DNA of 64,000 bases from JARRKU01 sp963675565 (GTDB lineage: Bacteria; Desulfobacterota; Desulfobacteria; Desulfobacterales; Desulfosarcinaceae): contig CAXXYD010000002.1 of the NCBI GenBank assembly GCA_963675565.2, positions 1,116,001 through 1,180,000 on the forward strand, written 5' to 3'. Position numbers and translations under genes: made by a program. Position 1 is the first letter of the stretch; every line of letters begins with the position of its first letter. Positions 1 to 8,156 of the stretch are shown here, piece by piece. The notes beneath the pieces are model-generated. The model was not told the origin of the DNA, made no database searches, and worked only from the letters and a program-made list of their open reading frames with translations.

Positions 1-331
1 ATGGGATATCCCCGTCGAACAATTGAATGGCGCGGGCCAGCCCCTGTTCTTTCATGGTGGAAAGTACGACGGCACATTGGGGAATTCGCCGGACCAGGGC
101 TTTAATAATGGATGCCGCCGCACCCATCTCGCCAACGGACACAGCGTGAATCCAAATCCTCGGCCGGCCATGCAGTCCATGCAACAACTGCGGGGGATAG
201 ATCCCCAACCTCTGGTAAAACCGGCTAAAATCATCCCCGCGAAAAACATGGTGCAGCCACACCAGGGGCAGCACCATGGGGGCCGCCGCGCTGGTCAACC
301 ATTTGTATGCGGAATAGCCGGGATTGATCAT
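1..331 (-). CDS. waaA: 3-deoxy-D-manno-octulosonic acid (Kdo) transferase WaaA, 3' part cut by window edge
   Basis: Reading the minus strand from the ATG at 331 gives about 110 residues that run off the window. The start MINPGYSAYKWLTSAA is followed by a hydrophobic stretch and then RIWIHAVSVGEMGAA and LSTMKEQGLARA. HAVSVGE is the signature of WaaA/KdtA, the inner-membrane GT-B enzyme that adds Kdo to lipid A, and its Glu is the known catalytic base. The ATG overlaps the stop of the upstream LpoA-like gene (ATGA), so the two are translationally coupled. Only the N-terminal acceptor domain is visible, so the number of Kdo residues added cannot be judged. It implies an LPS-bearing outer membrane. 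Confidence 0.9.
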   Translation of the reverse strand, partial: MINPGYSAYKWLTSAAAPMVLPLVWLHHVFRGDDFSRFYQRLGIYPPQLLHGLHGRPRIWIHAVSVGEMGAAASIIKALVRRIPQCAVVLSTMKEQGLARAIQLFDGDIP

Positions 332-2391
332 TGCCGAATTTCGATAAACCGATCGCCTTTTACCCTCAAAAGGCTGAGGTTTTTAACCGCTTCACCGTTT
401 TCATCAAAAGCGGTTGGGCCGGTCACCCCATCGGTTTCATACAATTGCAGCAAGCTGTCTCGCAGGGTATGGCGGAATTGCATCTCCGGCTGGGCCATGG
501 CGTTGAGCAGAATCCATGCTGTATCGAAAGCGAAGGCTTCAATAATACCCGGCTCGGAATTGTATATCTTTTGGTACTCACTCACAAATTGGCGCACGAT
601 CGGGGAGGCGCCATCTTTGAAAAAACCGTCCGCCATAACCGCATTCTGGGCATATTGGCGCGACATCTCAAGCAACTGCGGCGAATGCCACAAATTGGTC
701 CCGGCCCAGTAAACATCCTTGATGTCGTGGTATGCCAATTGAGGCAGTATCAGCCCGGCTGTTTTGGGCGCATCGGGAATGAACAGCACGTCAAAGTCAA
801 CGATGGGGTTAAAGGTTTCCTGCTCCTGCTTTCGTCCAATGGCCGGCCCCCTGGCTCGGTCCTGATCGGGGTCTTGAAAAAAGAGGCCGGTTAAACGCGT
901 CATCGGATCGGGCAATAATTCTTCAAGTGTGCGGGTCGCATCCGCGTGGGTCTCGAAATAGGGTGCGTCCTTCAAACACACCACAGACCGCCGCTCGAGT
1001 TCTTTGGGAATCTGTCGATGGATTCCCACCAGTTTGCGGATCGATTCGGCAAAGTCGGTTTGCCGGGTGTCATAACTTTCAATGGCCAGCAGGCGCCCCC
1101 CCTGACGGGCAACTTCATCCAGGAAAATCTGCATAAAGGTCTGCCCGTAAGCTTCATCAGGATACAACACGCCAAAATCACGAAGCCCCACGCCATTGAT
1201 AAAATAACTGACCAATGCTTTCACCTGGCTCTGGGGCGTAATGAAATGGCGGAAAATAAAATCGCCGGTGGCGGTAATATCCGGTTTTTGCGTCAAAGTG
1301 ATCATAGGGATATTCAGCCGCTGCGCTTCCCGAGCAGCCGCCGGTGCTGAAACAATGGGGCCAACAATGGCCCCGGCCCCCGCATCCACCAGGCGCCTGA
1401 CCCCTTTTATCGACATGCTGTCATCGGCTGCGGAATCTTCGATGAGCAATCTTGCCGGCAATGGCTGTTCTCCGCTTTGAAAGAGACTCAACGCAAGCTC
1501 TATTCCGTTAAGAACCCGCTGACCGTAAAGCTTGTAAGGACCGCTGAGGGGCAGCAGGCACCCCAAGGTTTGAGGAATAAAACGGAGGCGCTGCTCCAGG
1601 GATGCAATAATTTGATCCGCTTCTGGAACATAGGCGTGGGTGGGATAGGTCTGCCGGAAGGCAACCAGGATGTCCAGCGCCTCATCGTAATTTTCCGCCA
1701 CCACTTGTAAAACGGCATATCGGAACATCAGAAGGCTGCGGGCATAGCGATCGTTCATCCGATCCCAGACCGATTCTATCGCTTCGGGTTCCAGGGAGCC
1801 CACGATTTCGGTGAGGCGCCGGGTCCACAATTCCTTTTCTTCGTCTTTGGCCGTAGCATACAACATATAGGTGTATACCGCCGCATCAGCCGATGAACCG
1901 CTATTTTCAGCAATCCGCTCCAGGCGTTGCCAGAGTTGCCGACGCAGGTCCATATCGGGGTTGGAAGCCAGCAATTGTTCGCATCGCTTGACGGCCGCCT
2001 CCGGCTGATGAGTGGCCGTCAGCAAGTCGATAACGGCCAAATGAGCCTCATTTGCGAGGGGGCTGGCTGGAAACTCGGTCAACAGGCGCTGGTAAAAGGC
2101 CAGGGCGGCGTCATAGGTCCCCATACCGGCATAAATAGCGCCAATACGGCTCAATGCCTGGTCGGCCCGGGGCCCCGCAGGATATTGTCTAAGGTATTTG
2201 CTGAACAGGCTCAGGGCCTCGTCCGTATCGCCGATATCCATGGACTGCTCGGCCTGCTGAATCAGATGGCCGCCCGGAACATTCGGCACAGGCAGGGCTG
2301 TTGAATCGGGCGTATGGACAGGCGCTGAGGCACAGGCCACCAGCAAAAATGATACCAGCGCCAGCCGGAATGTGATAAGGATTGGTTTCAT
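328..2391 (-). CDS. LpoA-like penicillin-binding protein activator / TPR-periplasmic binding lipoprotein
   Basis: This encodes about 687 residues starting MKPILITF. The ATG at 2391 is preferred over 2418 because it directly opens a lipoprotein signal peptide (LALVSFLLVACAS, lipobox Cys). Residues about 45-270 look like TPR helices (repeated YxxALxxFxxLLxxFP units). Residues about 275-690 form a periplasmic-binding (Peripla_BP_6/LppC) fold: IGCLLPLSGPY, GAGAIVGPIVSAPAAAREAQ, VLYPDEAYGQ. This TPR plus binding-protein layout is that of LpoA, the outer-membrane activator of PBP1A, but related deltaproteobacterial proteins are often annotated only as ABC substrate-binding proteins. It is first in a minus-strand unit with waaA, which fits an envelope role. 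Confidence 0.75.
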   Translation of the reverse strand: MKPILITFRLALVSFLLVACASAPVHTPDSTALPVPNVPGGHLIQQAEQSMDIGDTDEALSLFSKYLRQYPAGPRADQALSRIGAIYAGMGTYDAALAFYQRLLTEFPASPLANEAHLAVIDLLTATHQPEAAVKRCEQLLASNPDMDLRRQLWQRLERIAENSGSSADAAVYTYMLYATAKDEEKELWTRRLTEIVGSLEPEAIESVWDRMNDRYARSLLMFRYAVLQVVAENYDEALDILVAFRQTYPTHAYVPEADQIIASLEQRLRFIPQTLGCLLPLSGPYKLYGQRVLNGIELALSLFQSGEQPLPARLLIEDSAADDSMSIKGVRRLVDAGAGAIVGPIVSAPAAAREAQRLNIPMITLTQKPDITATGDFIFRHFITPQSQVKALVSYFINGVGLRDFGVLYPDEAYGQTFMQIFLDEVARQGGRLLAIESYDTRQTDFAESIRKLVGIHRQIPKELERRSVVCLKDAPYFETHADATRTLEELLPDPMTRLTGLFFQDPDQDRARGPAIGRKQEQETFNPIVDFDVLFIPDAPKTAGLILPQLAYHDIKDVYWAGTNLWHSPQLLEMSRQYAQNAVMADGFFKDGASPIVRQFVSEYQKIYNSEPGIIEAFAFDTAWILLNAMAQPEMQFRHTLRDSLLQLYETDGVTGPTAFDENGEAVKNLSLLRVKGDRFIEIRQ

Positions 2392-2484
2392 GGGCATGAC
2401 AACCGGGGGCAATACCAATGGTTTCCGTTCGAAGAAAATGCACGCATATTAAAAATGGACACGCACAGGGTCTCGTAATGACCC

Positions 2485-2512
2485 AATCTACACCAAAATC
2501 AAATATTGTCAA
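2485..2512 (-). promoter_or_regulatory. Candidate sigma-70 promoter for the LpoA-like/waaA unit
   Basis: On the minus strand TTGACA (2512-2507) is followed after 16 nt by TAGATT (2490-2485). The predicted transcript starts near 2478, leaving a leader of about 87 nt. The -35 is perfect; the -10 matches 4 of 6. Confidence 0.5.
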
Positions 2513-2549
2513 ACCTTTAATCCTCATCTGAAAAGGATGGGCGCCATTG

Positions 2550-2579
2550 TTGACACATGCCCCCATAAAACATTATATT
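2550..2579 (+). promoter_or_regulatory. Candidate sigma-70 promoter for the DUF4124-aldolase unit
   Basis: TTGACA (2550-2555), 18-nt spacer, TATATT (2574-2579). It lies back to back with the minus-strand promoter at 2485-2512. The leader to the ATG at 2688 would be about 100 nt. Confidence 0.6.
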
Positions 2580-2687
2580 AACTATTATTTCTGAGCGCGA
2601 CACCATATCGTAGATGGAAAGATCGGTTTCCGTATCCGTACATCCGACCAGGGCATAACGGTGCAATTCCCACAAAGAGAGGCGTGT

Positions 2688-3194
2688 ATGAAAACAGCAT
2701 CGATTTTAGGTCTGTTGGCCATCGCATTGTTCATCCATTCACCTTCGGAAGCCGAATTCTACCGGTATACCGATGCGCACGGCAATACTATCTTTACGGA
2801 TGATTTGAGCAAAATCCCCGTGGATCAGAGAGCCCGGGCCAAAGCCTACGAGGAGACGGAGCAAAGCGCGGCCCCATCCACACCCCTCGATCAGCCGGCA
2901 AAAGCGACGGAAACCGCCCCCGACTCATCGGAAGCGATTCGAAAGGTGGGTGCCCATCTGCAGAGCCTCAGGGACGCATTGGATCAGGAATACAATGCAC
3001 TCGCCGAGGAAAACAGCAAGCTCAGGGAAGAGCAGAAACAGGCTGTCACGCCGGACCAGGTTAAAGCCGTGAACAAGAAAGTGGTGAGCTTCAATGCCCG
3101 ATTCAAAGCTTACCAGGAAAAAGCCGAAGCGTTCAAATCGGAACTGGACGCCTATAACCGCCGGGTCGAAGCCGTGGAAGGCAAACAACAATAA
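2688..3194 (+). CDS. DUF4124 domain periplasmic protein with coiled-coil C-terminus
   Basis: 168 residues. The ATG at 2688 is chosen because it follows a GAGAGG Shine-Dalgarno and begins a clear signal peptide (MKTASILGLLAIALF... cleaved about SEA). The mature N-terminus EFYRYTDAHGNTIFTDD is the DUF4124 motif (YxYxDxxGxxxFTD), a small beta domain common in secreted proteins of Proteobacteria. Residues about 95-165 are charged and helical (EEQKQAVTPDQVKAVNKKV), probably coiled coil. Function unknown; the family is thought to act in the envelope. It lies 35 nt upstream of the aldolase gene and may share its transcript. Confidence 0.75.
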   Translation: MKTASILGLLAIALFIHSPSEAEFYRYTDAHGNTIFTDDLSKIPVDQRARAKAYEETEQSAAPSTPLDQPAKATETAPDSSEAIRKVGAHLQSLRDALDQEYNALAEENSKLREEQKQAVTPDQVKAVNKKVVSFNARFKAYQEKAEAFKSELDAYNRRVEAVEGKQQ

Positions 3195-3229
3195 CTGCCG
3201 CCCAGCTGGCGGCCAGAGGAGGAGACAGA

Positions 3230-4515
3230 ATGACGAATTTAAATGACGCCAATTTCAATAAAGCACTTAAAATAGGGCGTCCCCCAAATATTCAAAAGCT
3301 TTTCCCAAACTCCAAGGCCTTGCTGGTCAGCGGAAAGTTCATCGATCTGGCCATGCTGGCCAGGGGCAAGTCCATCTGCATGGCCGCCAATGGCCGCAAC
3401 GGTTTCGTCATTCGGGGCGCCTTGCGCGCCGCCCAGCGCGCCAATTCCGCGCTGATTATCGAGATCGCCAAATCAGAAGGCGGCTCCAGTGCTTACTGCG
3501 ACACGTCATTCTGGAACATGGCCCGGAAGGTTGATGCCTTTTGCAATGAGATGGGTATTGCTATTCCGGTGGCCATTCACGCCGACCACTATGGCATCAA
3601 AAACCAGTCGGATATTGATATCGCCAAAACGGAAATTCCATCCATGATCGATGCCGGCATCACCTCCATTGCCATAGATGCATCCCATATGCCCGACGAT
3701 CAGAACCTGCTGGCCAATATCGAACTGGCCCCGTTTGTTCCCCAATGGGCGGGGCTTGAAACAGAAGTAGGTGAAATAAAAGGGAAATTAGGGCTTTCCA
3801 CCCGGGCAGAAGCCCTCTTTTTGATTCAGGGGCTCAATGCCCACGGCATCTTTCCCAACTGGATCGCCCTGAATAACGGCACCACCCATGGCATAGAAGC
3901 CAGCGGCCAGGGAATTCAAGTCGACCTGACAGCGCAAATCCATGAAGCCCTGCGCCCTTACCGTGTATCCGGGGCACAGCACGGCACCTCGGGTAACAAT
4001 TCGGATCGCCTGCGCCAGATTGCCGGCACCACCGCACCACCAAAGCCAATGTTGCCACCGCTCTGCAGATGATATCATGGGGTTTGGAAGTCAACGATTA
4101 CGGTAATGCCATTCTGGACGACGATGGGCAATTTATCAAGGTGCGCGGCGAAGGGGTCACGGAAGAGATGTGGGCTCAAATGAAAGCATATGCTGAATCG
4201 CAGAACTGGAAAGGCGGCAACTATAAAAAACTCAACCAGCCGTTTGAAGGCAAATTGTTGGGGCAGCCCGCAACCGTCCGTGAACGCATGGTCAAGCGCG
4301 TGGAAGACTTTGTCTACACCATGATAGTGGATGTATTCAACGCACAGGACACGGCTCCGCTGGTCATTGAGGCCATTGTAAAGGCCGGAAGCCATGACCC
4401 GGGCCCCAAAGCCGAGCGCATCGAGTCAGCCGGGGATTGGACCAGGGAAAAGATCATCGAACGCGGCGCTTTCATCGATTCAGATAAGGGGCCGGAAGGT
4501 GATTTTGAAGATTGA
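3230..4515 (+). pseudogene. Class II fructose-bisphosphate aldolase family protein, interrupted by a -1 frameshift
   Basis: Two overlapping frames together give one ~428-residue class II aldolase (PF01116-type). The first frame (3230-4072) holds the zinc motif AIHADHYG, GTTHGIEASGQGIQVD and AQHGTSGNNSDRL, and then turns to nonsense (APPKPMLPPLCR). The second frame continues with RTTKANVATALQ just before MISWGLEVNDYGN and runs to 4515. The homologous text joins if one base is missing near 4022-4035. The enzyme would cleave or form fructose-1,6-bisphosphate or a related ketose bisphosphate for glycolysis/gluconeogenesis. SD GGAGGAGA precedes the start at 3230. Whether the break is real or a sequencing error cannot be told here. 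A second frameshift lies 0.7 kb downstream. Confidence 0.8.
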
Positions 4516-4545
4516 TGCGTCGTTTTTGCTGAAAAAACGTTCATC

Positions 4546-4590
4546 GCAGACGCCAAAGCCGGGTCCTTTGGGCCCGGCTTTGGCGTCTGC
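4546..4590 (+). terminator. Long hairpin after the aldolase gene
   Basis: A near-perfect 21-bp stem (4546-4566 with 4570-4590, one T-G pair) with a three-base loop, 28 nt after the aldolase stop. There is no run of T after the stem, so it could be a terminator, a bidirectional block or an mRNA 3'-end stabiliser. Confidence 0.55.
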
Positions 4591-4665
4591 TTCCGAAAAG
4601 CTCCTTGGGCCAGGGGGCATAATAATCTGATGTAAAGCGCGATTCGAGGTGCCCCAGGTATTCCC

Positions 4666-5197
4666 ATGGAAAGAAAAAGCCATTGCCCCTATTGCGGTAA
4701 ACCGCTTGAGAGAAAATTCGTCGAAGGCCGCCAACGGCTTTTTTGCACGGCCTGCAGACCGCCCGATCTACGAAAACCCTATCCCGGCCACATGCGTTGT
4801 GGTGGTCGATCCGGGCAATCAGGTTGTCCTGGTCAAACGCAGCGTTCCCCCAAAATACGGCCAGTGGTGTTTGCCGGGCGGCTTTATCGAACTGGGAGAA
4901 TCCCCCGAGGCGGGAGCCAAAAGAGAACTCCTTGAGGAAACCGGATTATCGGGTAAAATCAAAACGCTTTTAGGTGTTCGACATGCACCGTCCGATCAAT
5001 ATCACTCTATCATGATGGTGGGTTACCTGGTCGATCAATTTTCAGGACAGCTTCGGCCCGGTGACGATGCCTCAGAAGCCAGTTGGTTTGCGATAACCGC
5101 ACTGCCGCCTGTTGCGTTCGACAGCCATCGTTTTTTCTTAAAAGAATATCAAAAGGTTCACTTAAAATTGGATTTAGACGAAAGGACACTCGAATGA
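4666..5197 (+). pseudogene. Zinc-ribbon Nudix hydrolase, interrupted by a +1 frameshift
   Basis: The frame from the ATG at 4666 starts with a zinc ribbon (CPYCGKPLERKF...FCTAC). This is the usual N-terminus of a Nudix subfamily, but it leaves frame after the second CxxC. The next frame begins DRPIYENPIPATCVVVVD and carries a full Nudix box (GGFIELGESPEAGAKRELLE followed by ETGL). Removing one base at about 4756 restores the expected FCTACDRPIYENP join and a ~176-residue protein. Family members hydrolyse nucleoside diphosphate-linked substrates; this zinc-ribbon group is often ADP-ribose/NADH pyrophosphatase-like. The Nudix part could still be made from an internal start. Its stop overlaps the next ATG (ATGA). 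Confidence 0.8.
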
Positions 5198-5760
5198 GAA
5201 CCATACGGATCATCCCCCTTCTTTTGATACTGCCTTTCCTGCTGGCAGGGTGTGCCACCACCAGCGGGAAAAGTCCCCAGGAAAAAAGAGCCGCTATTCT
5301 TGAAATGCAGCAGGATGTCCTGGCTGAATTGTACAAACTGCAACCCCAGGCCAAGGCACAGGTTTCCAGTGCACCGGGATTCGGCGTTTTCAGCAATGCC
5401 AATGTCAATCTTATTTTTGCCAGTTTCGGCGGTGGATACGGTGTGGTCACCGACAACCAGAGCGGCCGGGAAACTTATATGAACATGGGCGAAGTCGGGA
5501 TCGGACTTGGGCTGGGACTCAAGGATTTCCGAGCCGTTTTTATTTTTAACGACAGGCCCACCCTGGACAAGTTTATCGAAAGCGGCTGGGAATTCGGAGG
5601 CCAGGTCGATGCAGCCGCCAAAGCCACGGATAAAGGCGCCGCCGTGGGTGGGGAGGCCCTGCTGTCGCGAATCACCATTTATCAGTTGACCAAATCCGGC
5701 CTAGTCCTTCAGGCCACCGTAAAAGGCACCAAGTACTGGAAAAACAAGGAGTTGAACTGA
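5194..5760 (+). CDS. SYLF (Ysc84-like) domain lipoprotein
   Basis: 188 residues. The ATG at 5194 overlaps the Nudix stop and opens a lipoprotein signal (LLLILPFLLAGCATT, Cys at about 19). The rest is a SYLF/DUF500 domain: SAPGFGVFSNANVNLIFAS, GGGYGVVTDNQSG, TYMNMGEVGIGLGLG. SYLF domains bind phosphoinositides in eukaryotes; in bacteria they occur as small outer-membrane or periplasmic lipoproteins of unknown job. A hairpin follows directly at 5766. Confidence 0.85.
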   Translation: MRTIRIIPLLLILPFLLAGCATTSGKSPQEKRAAILEMQQDVLAELYKLQPQAKAQVSSAPGFGVFSNANVNLIFASFGGGYGVVTDNQSGRETYMNMGEVGIGLGLGLKDFRAVFIFNDRPTLDKFIESGWEFGGQVDAAAKATDKGAAVGGEALLSRITIYQLTKSGLVLQATVKGTKYWKNKELN

Positions 5761-5765
5761 CCGAG

Positions 5766-5790
5766 TAATAGGGGACGTCGTCCCCTATTA
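5766..5790 (+). terminator. Palindromic hairpin after the SYLF gene
   Basis: 11-bp arms TAATAGGGGAC and its complement around a GTC loop, 6 nt after the stop, followed by TTTC only. Probably ends the aldolase-Nudix-SYLF unit. Confidence 0.55.
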
Positions 5791-5809
5791 TTTCAGATAG
5801 TTATAGTAT

Positions 5810-5839
5810 TTTAGAAAAAAAATCAGTTTTTTTTCTAAA
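5810..5839 (+). terminator. A/T-tract hairpin overlapping the sigma-28 promoter
   Basis: 13-bp stem: TTTAG plus eight A pairs with eight T plus CTAAA, loop TCAG. The stem is formed by an A-tract and a T-tract and ends inside the -35 element of the downstream promoter. It could be a second terminator stage insulating that promoter. Confidence 0.4.
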
Positions 5840-5862
5840 GTGTCCTTCGGCACTACCGATAG
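5836..5862 (+). promoter_or_regulatory. Sigma-28 (FliA) type flagellar promoter
   Basis: TAAAGTGT (5836-5843), 11-nt spacer, ACCGATAG (5855-5862). Compared with the enterobacterial consensus TAAAGTTT-N11-GCCGATAA this is 7/8 and 6/8 with exact spacing. The SD GGAGGA (5870-5875) and the ATG at 5883 follow at once, implying a very short leader. Confidence 0.7.
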
Positions 5863-5882
5863 TGAGACCGGAGGAACTTAAA

Positions 5883-6350
5883 ATGTATATTCACAGCTAT
5901 CAAATTCATAATGTCTTGAATGTTTACCGCAAGCAGCTGAGCCAGCCGACAAGCCCGGAGAGAACCAAAGCGCCCACTCCGGATGCCTATGAAGACCGTA
6001 TCAACATTTCTGCAGACGGGCAGCGCCAGTCGATTTTCGATAAAATATCTTCGGAGATTGTCGATCGCATCACCCAGTTTAATTCAACGGCCCAGTTTGA
6101 ATCCATCATCAATGAGAAACTTTCTCTTCATACGGCCGCGCGGCAGGAATCCAATACCCCGATAAATACTGAATTTTCATATAATGTCATCGATGAACAA
6201 AATCGTAAAATCACCAACACGTTGCCACTGCAGCGGCTTAACCCTTTGGCGCAATTTCCGGATTCAGCGAATCAAACCGCTGGAACAGAGCGCCAGCAAA
6301 ACGAAAAGGAGCAGACTGAAACAATTCGCCGCAGATCAAAAAGCATATAG
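5883..6350 (+). CDS. Small conserved-looking protein behind a sigma-28 promoter; likely flagellum-associated
   Basis: 155 residues from the ATG at 5883, placed 7 nt after GGAGGA; an in-frame upstream start at 5862 lies inside the promoter and is not favoured. The N-terminus MYIHSYQIHNVLNVYRKQLS is hydrophilic-helical. The rest is polar, charged and low in aromatic residues, with no signal peptide or membrane segment. I do not recognise an enzymatic domain. The sigma-28 promoter argues for a role in late flagellar assembly or motility; similar short N-terminal sequences occur beside flagellar genes in other sulfate reducers as far as I recall, which was not checked. Confidence 0.6.
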   Translation: MYIHSYQIHNVLNVYRKQLSQPTSPERTKAPTPDAYEDRINISADGQRQSIFDKISSEIVDRITQFNSTAQFESIINEKLSLHTAARQESNTPINTEFSYNVIDEQNRKITNTLPLQRLNPLAQFPDSANQTAGTERQQNEKEQTETIRRRSKSI

Positions 6351-6400
6351 CACAAAGCCTGTATGAAAATAGTGCAGGTTAAGCAGAAAGGGGGACCAAA

Positions 6401-6694
6401 ATGATAAACAATATCAGTGAAAGTGCTCTGCGGGTCGCTACCAAAATCGATCCCAGCGGAGCCATCCATGACAAAGAGGTCAGTCAGCAGAAAGCCAAGG
6501 AAATCCGCGATGCCAGACCCGTGGAAAAATCGGAATCCGGCAGCCAGGCTGAAAAAAAGGACCCCGGAAAAGAAGAAGGCGATAGCAAGTATCTACTGGA
6601 AGAGCGTCATGTTGTGTTTGAAAAGTATGACAAAAACGGTGATCTGGTGCTACGGATTCCGCCTTCTCGGACACCCGTGAACACCGTGGCATAA
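6401..6694 (+). CDS. Small charged protein, possibly FlaG-like at its C-terminus
   Basis: 97 residues. SD AAAGGGGG lies 7 nt before the ATG at 6401. The middle (residues about 25-60) is highly charged and disordered (VEKSESGSQAEKKDPGKEE). The end HVVFEKYDKNGDLVLRIPPS loosely resembles the conserved strand of FlaG proteins (x-D-xxxGxxIRxIPP). That resemblance is weak. It lies 50 nt after the preceding sigma-28-driven gene without an obvious promoter, so the two probably form one flagellar-regulon transcript. Confidence 0.5.
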   Translation: MINNISESALRVATKIDPSGAIHDKEVSQQKAKEIRDARPVEKSESGSQAEKKDPGKEEGDSKYLLEERHVVFEKYDKNGDLVLRIPPSRTPVNTVA

Positions 6695-6734
6695 TCAGTA
6701 CCCTCCCCCGCTCCCCGCTTTACTCCATCGCTGC

Positions 6735-6769
6735 ACACCCCGACCCGGCAAAAGGCCGGCCTGTGGTGT
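6735..6769. terminator. Bidirectional hairpin between convergent genes
   Basis: Stem ACACC/GGTGT enclosing CCGGC/GCCGG, in the 140-nt gap between the 6401 gene (plus) and mazG (minus). No T-run on either side. Confidence 0.35.
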
Positions 6770-6834
6770 TCACCCGAAGTCCATACATAATTTTAACATT
6801 CTGTATTTAAACAATAATTTTACTTTCAACCGGG

Positions 6835-7647
6835 TCAGTCAGAATTTTTGGCAGCGATCCACAATTGCTCCATTTCATCCCGCGGCAACGTTTCGAGAGA
6901 TTGTCCCGCTTTCCGGGCCGTGGCTTCCATCGCTTTGAAACGTCGCATAAATTTACGCGTCGAACGCGACAATGCCGTTTCCGGATGAATATGGGCCAAC
7001 CGGGCCACGTTAACCAAACTGAACAGGACATCGCCAAACTCCATGGCCATGTCGGATCGGTCTGTATCCATATCCCCCGATGTGCCAATCTCTGCCTTGA
7101 ATTCCGCCCATTCGGACTCAACCTGCGCCATCACCCCATCAAGATCCGCCCAGTCAAAGCCGATCCCGGCGGCCCTTTCGGATATGCGAAACGCCCGCAG
7201 AATCGCCGGAAGCCCCGCAGGAACCGAGTCCAGTATGGAAACCTGGTTGTGCCCCTTTTCCTGCTGTTTAATTTCTCGCCAGCGCTCTTTTACCTGGTCG
7301 GCATTTTCCACCGTTTCAGTTCCAAAAACATGGGGATGGCGCCGAATCATCTTTTCTATATTGTGTTCCAGAGCCGATTCCAGGGAAAAACGACCGGCCT
7401 CTTGATACAGCGCGGCAAGAAAGACCACCTGGAACAATACATCACCGAGTTCCTCCTCAATGGCTTCGGTGTTATCCGCTTCAACCGCCTCAACCAGTTC
7501 AAACATCTCTTCAATCAAATAGATGGTCAGGCTCGAGGGTGTCTGCTTGCGATCCCAGGGGCAGCCATTATCGGCCCTCAGGGCGGCAACGAGTTCTCGG
7601 AGGCTCTCGATGGTGGGACGATTTTTGAAATTTACTGACGGGACCAT
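6835..7647 (-). CDS. mazG: Nucleoside triphosphate pyrophosphohydrolase MazG
   Basis: 270 residues from the ATG at 7647 (MVPSVNFKNRPTIESL). The same frame is open for another ~155 codons upstream, but that text is antisense-like translation across cvpA. It shows two tandem MazG folds: residues about 20-120 with CPWDRKQT, EEMFELVEAVE and EEELGDVLFQVVF, and residues about 160-260 with ESEWAEF and DMAMEFGDVLFSLVN. The ExxE...ExxD metal sites are present in both. It hydrolyses NTPs to NMP and PPi, cleaning the pool and lowering (p)ppGpp-type stress signals. The start overlaps the end of cvpA by 16 nt, so they are co-translated. Confidence 0.95.
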   Translation of the reverse strand: MVPSVNFKNRPTIESLRELVAALRADNGCPWDRKQTPSSLTIYLIEEMFELVEAVEADNTEAIEEELGDVLFQVVFLAALYQEAGRFSLESALEHNIEKMIRRHPHVFGTETVENADQVKERWREIKQQEKGHNQVSILDSVPAGLPAILRAFRISERAAGIGFDWADLDGVMAQVESEWAEFKAEIGTSGDMDTDRSDMAMEFGDVLFSLVNVARLAHIHPETALSRSTRKFMRRFKAMEATARKAGQSLETLPRDEMEQLWIAAKNSD

Positions 7648-8156
7648 GCTGTATTCATATCTTTCATCTTGGCACTGAAACTTTGTTTCATCTCTCTGGG
7701 CGTCACCTTGATCAGGAAAGCACTGAATCGCATGGTATGCTGTGCAACATGCGATTTTTGGATGACATTCGCCTTGGAAGGCAAAAAGGTGGTCAGGGCC
7801 AGAATCACCACCGCCGTGATTAGACACCCCTTGAGCGAACCGAAAAAAGCTCCCAGCAGCCGGTCCAGCCAACCCAGAAAGGCAATATTCATAAGGTATT
7901 TCAATATGGCACCGGCAACGCTGATCAATAGATAGACGAAAATGAACAGCAGCAGAAAACTGACCGTTTTCAAATAGGCCGCATTGGTTATCCAGCGTGA
8001 CAGCTGACTGGCCACCAGGGGGTAATAGGTGTATGCCGCGTAAAACCCTGCCAGTACACCCACGATGGAGGAAAGCTCCTTGATCAATCCCCGAAAGATA
8101 CCGCGAATCAAACAATATCCCAGAATAGCCACCAGCACGTAGTCAAGCAGATTCAT
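7632..8156 (-). CDS. cvpA: CvpA family inner-membrane protein
   Basis: 174 residues. MNLLDYVLVAILGYCLIRG followed by IFRGLIKELSSIVGVLAG is the classic CvpA start (NxLDxxxx...GxxRGxxxE). Four predicted membrane segments lie at residues about 5-20, 26-47, 66-90 and 105-125, followed by a basic cytoplasmic tail. CvpA is needed for colicin V production in E. coli and is linked to envelope stress tolerance; its biochemical action is unknown. It is first in a two-gene unit with mazG. Confidence 0.9.
   Translation of the reverse strand: MNLLDYVLVAILGYCLIRGIFRGLIKELSSIVGVLAGFYAAYTYYPLVASQLSRWITNAAYLKTVSFLLLFIFVYLLISVAGAILKYLMNIAFLGWLDRLLGAFFGSLKGCLITAVVILALTTFLPSKANVIQKSHVAQHTMRFSAFLIKVTPREMKQSFSAKMKDMNTAWSRQ

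Noticed and set aside
4060..4075. TGA at 4070-4072 in the aldolase as a selenocysteine codon (selA is present in the window)
   Set aside because: Homologous text resumes in another frame before the TGA; the break is a frameshift, not UGA readthrough.
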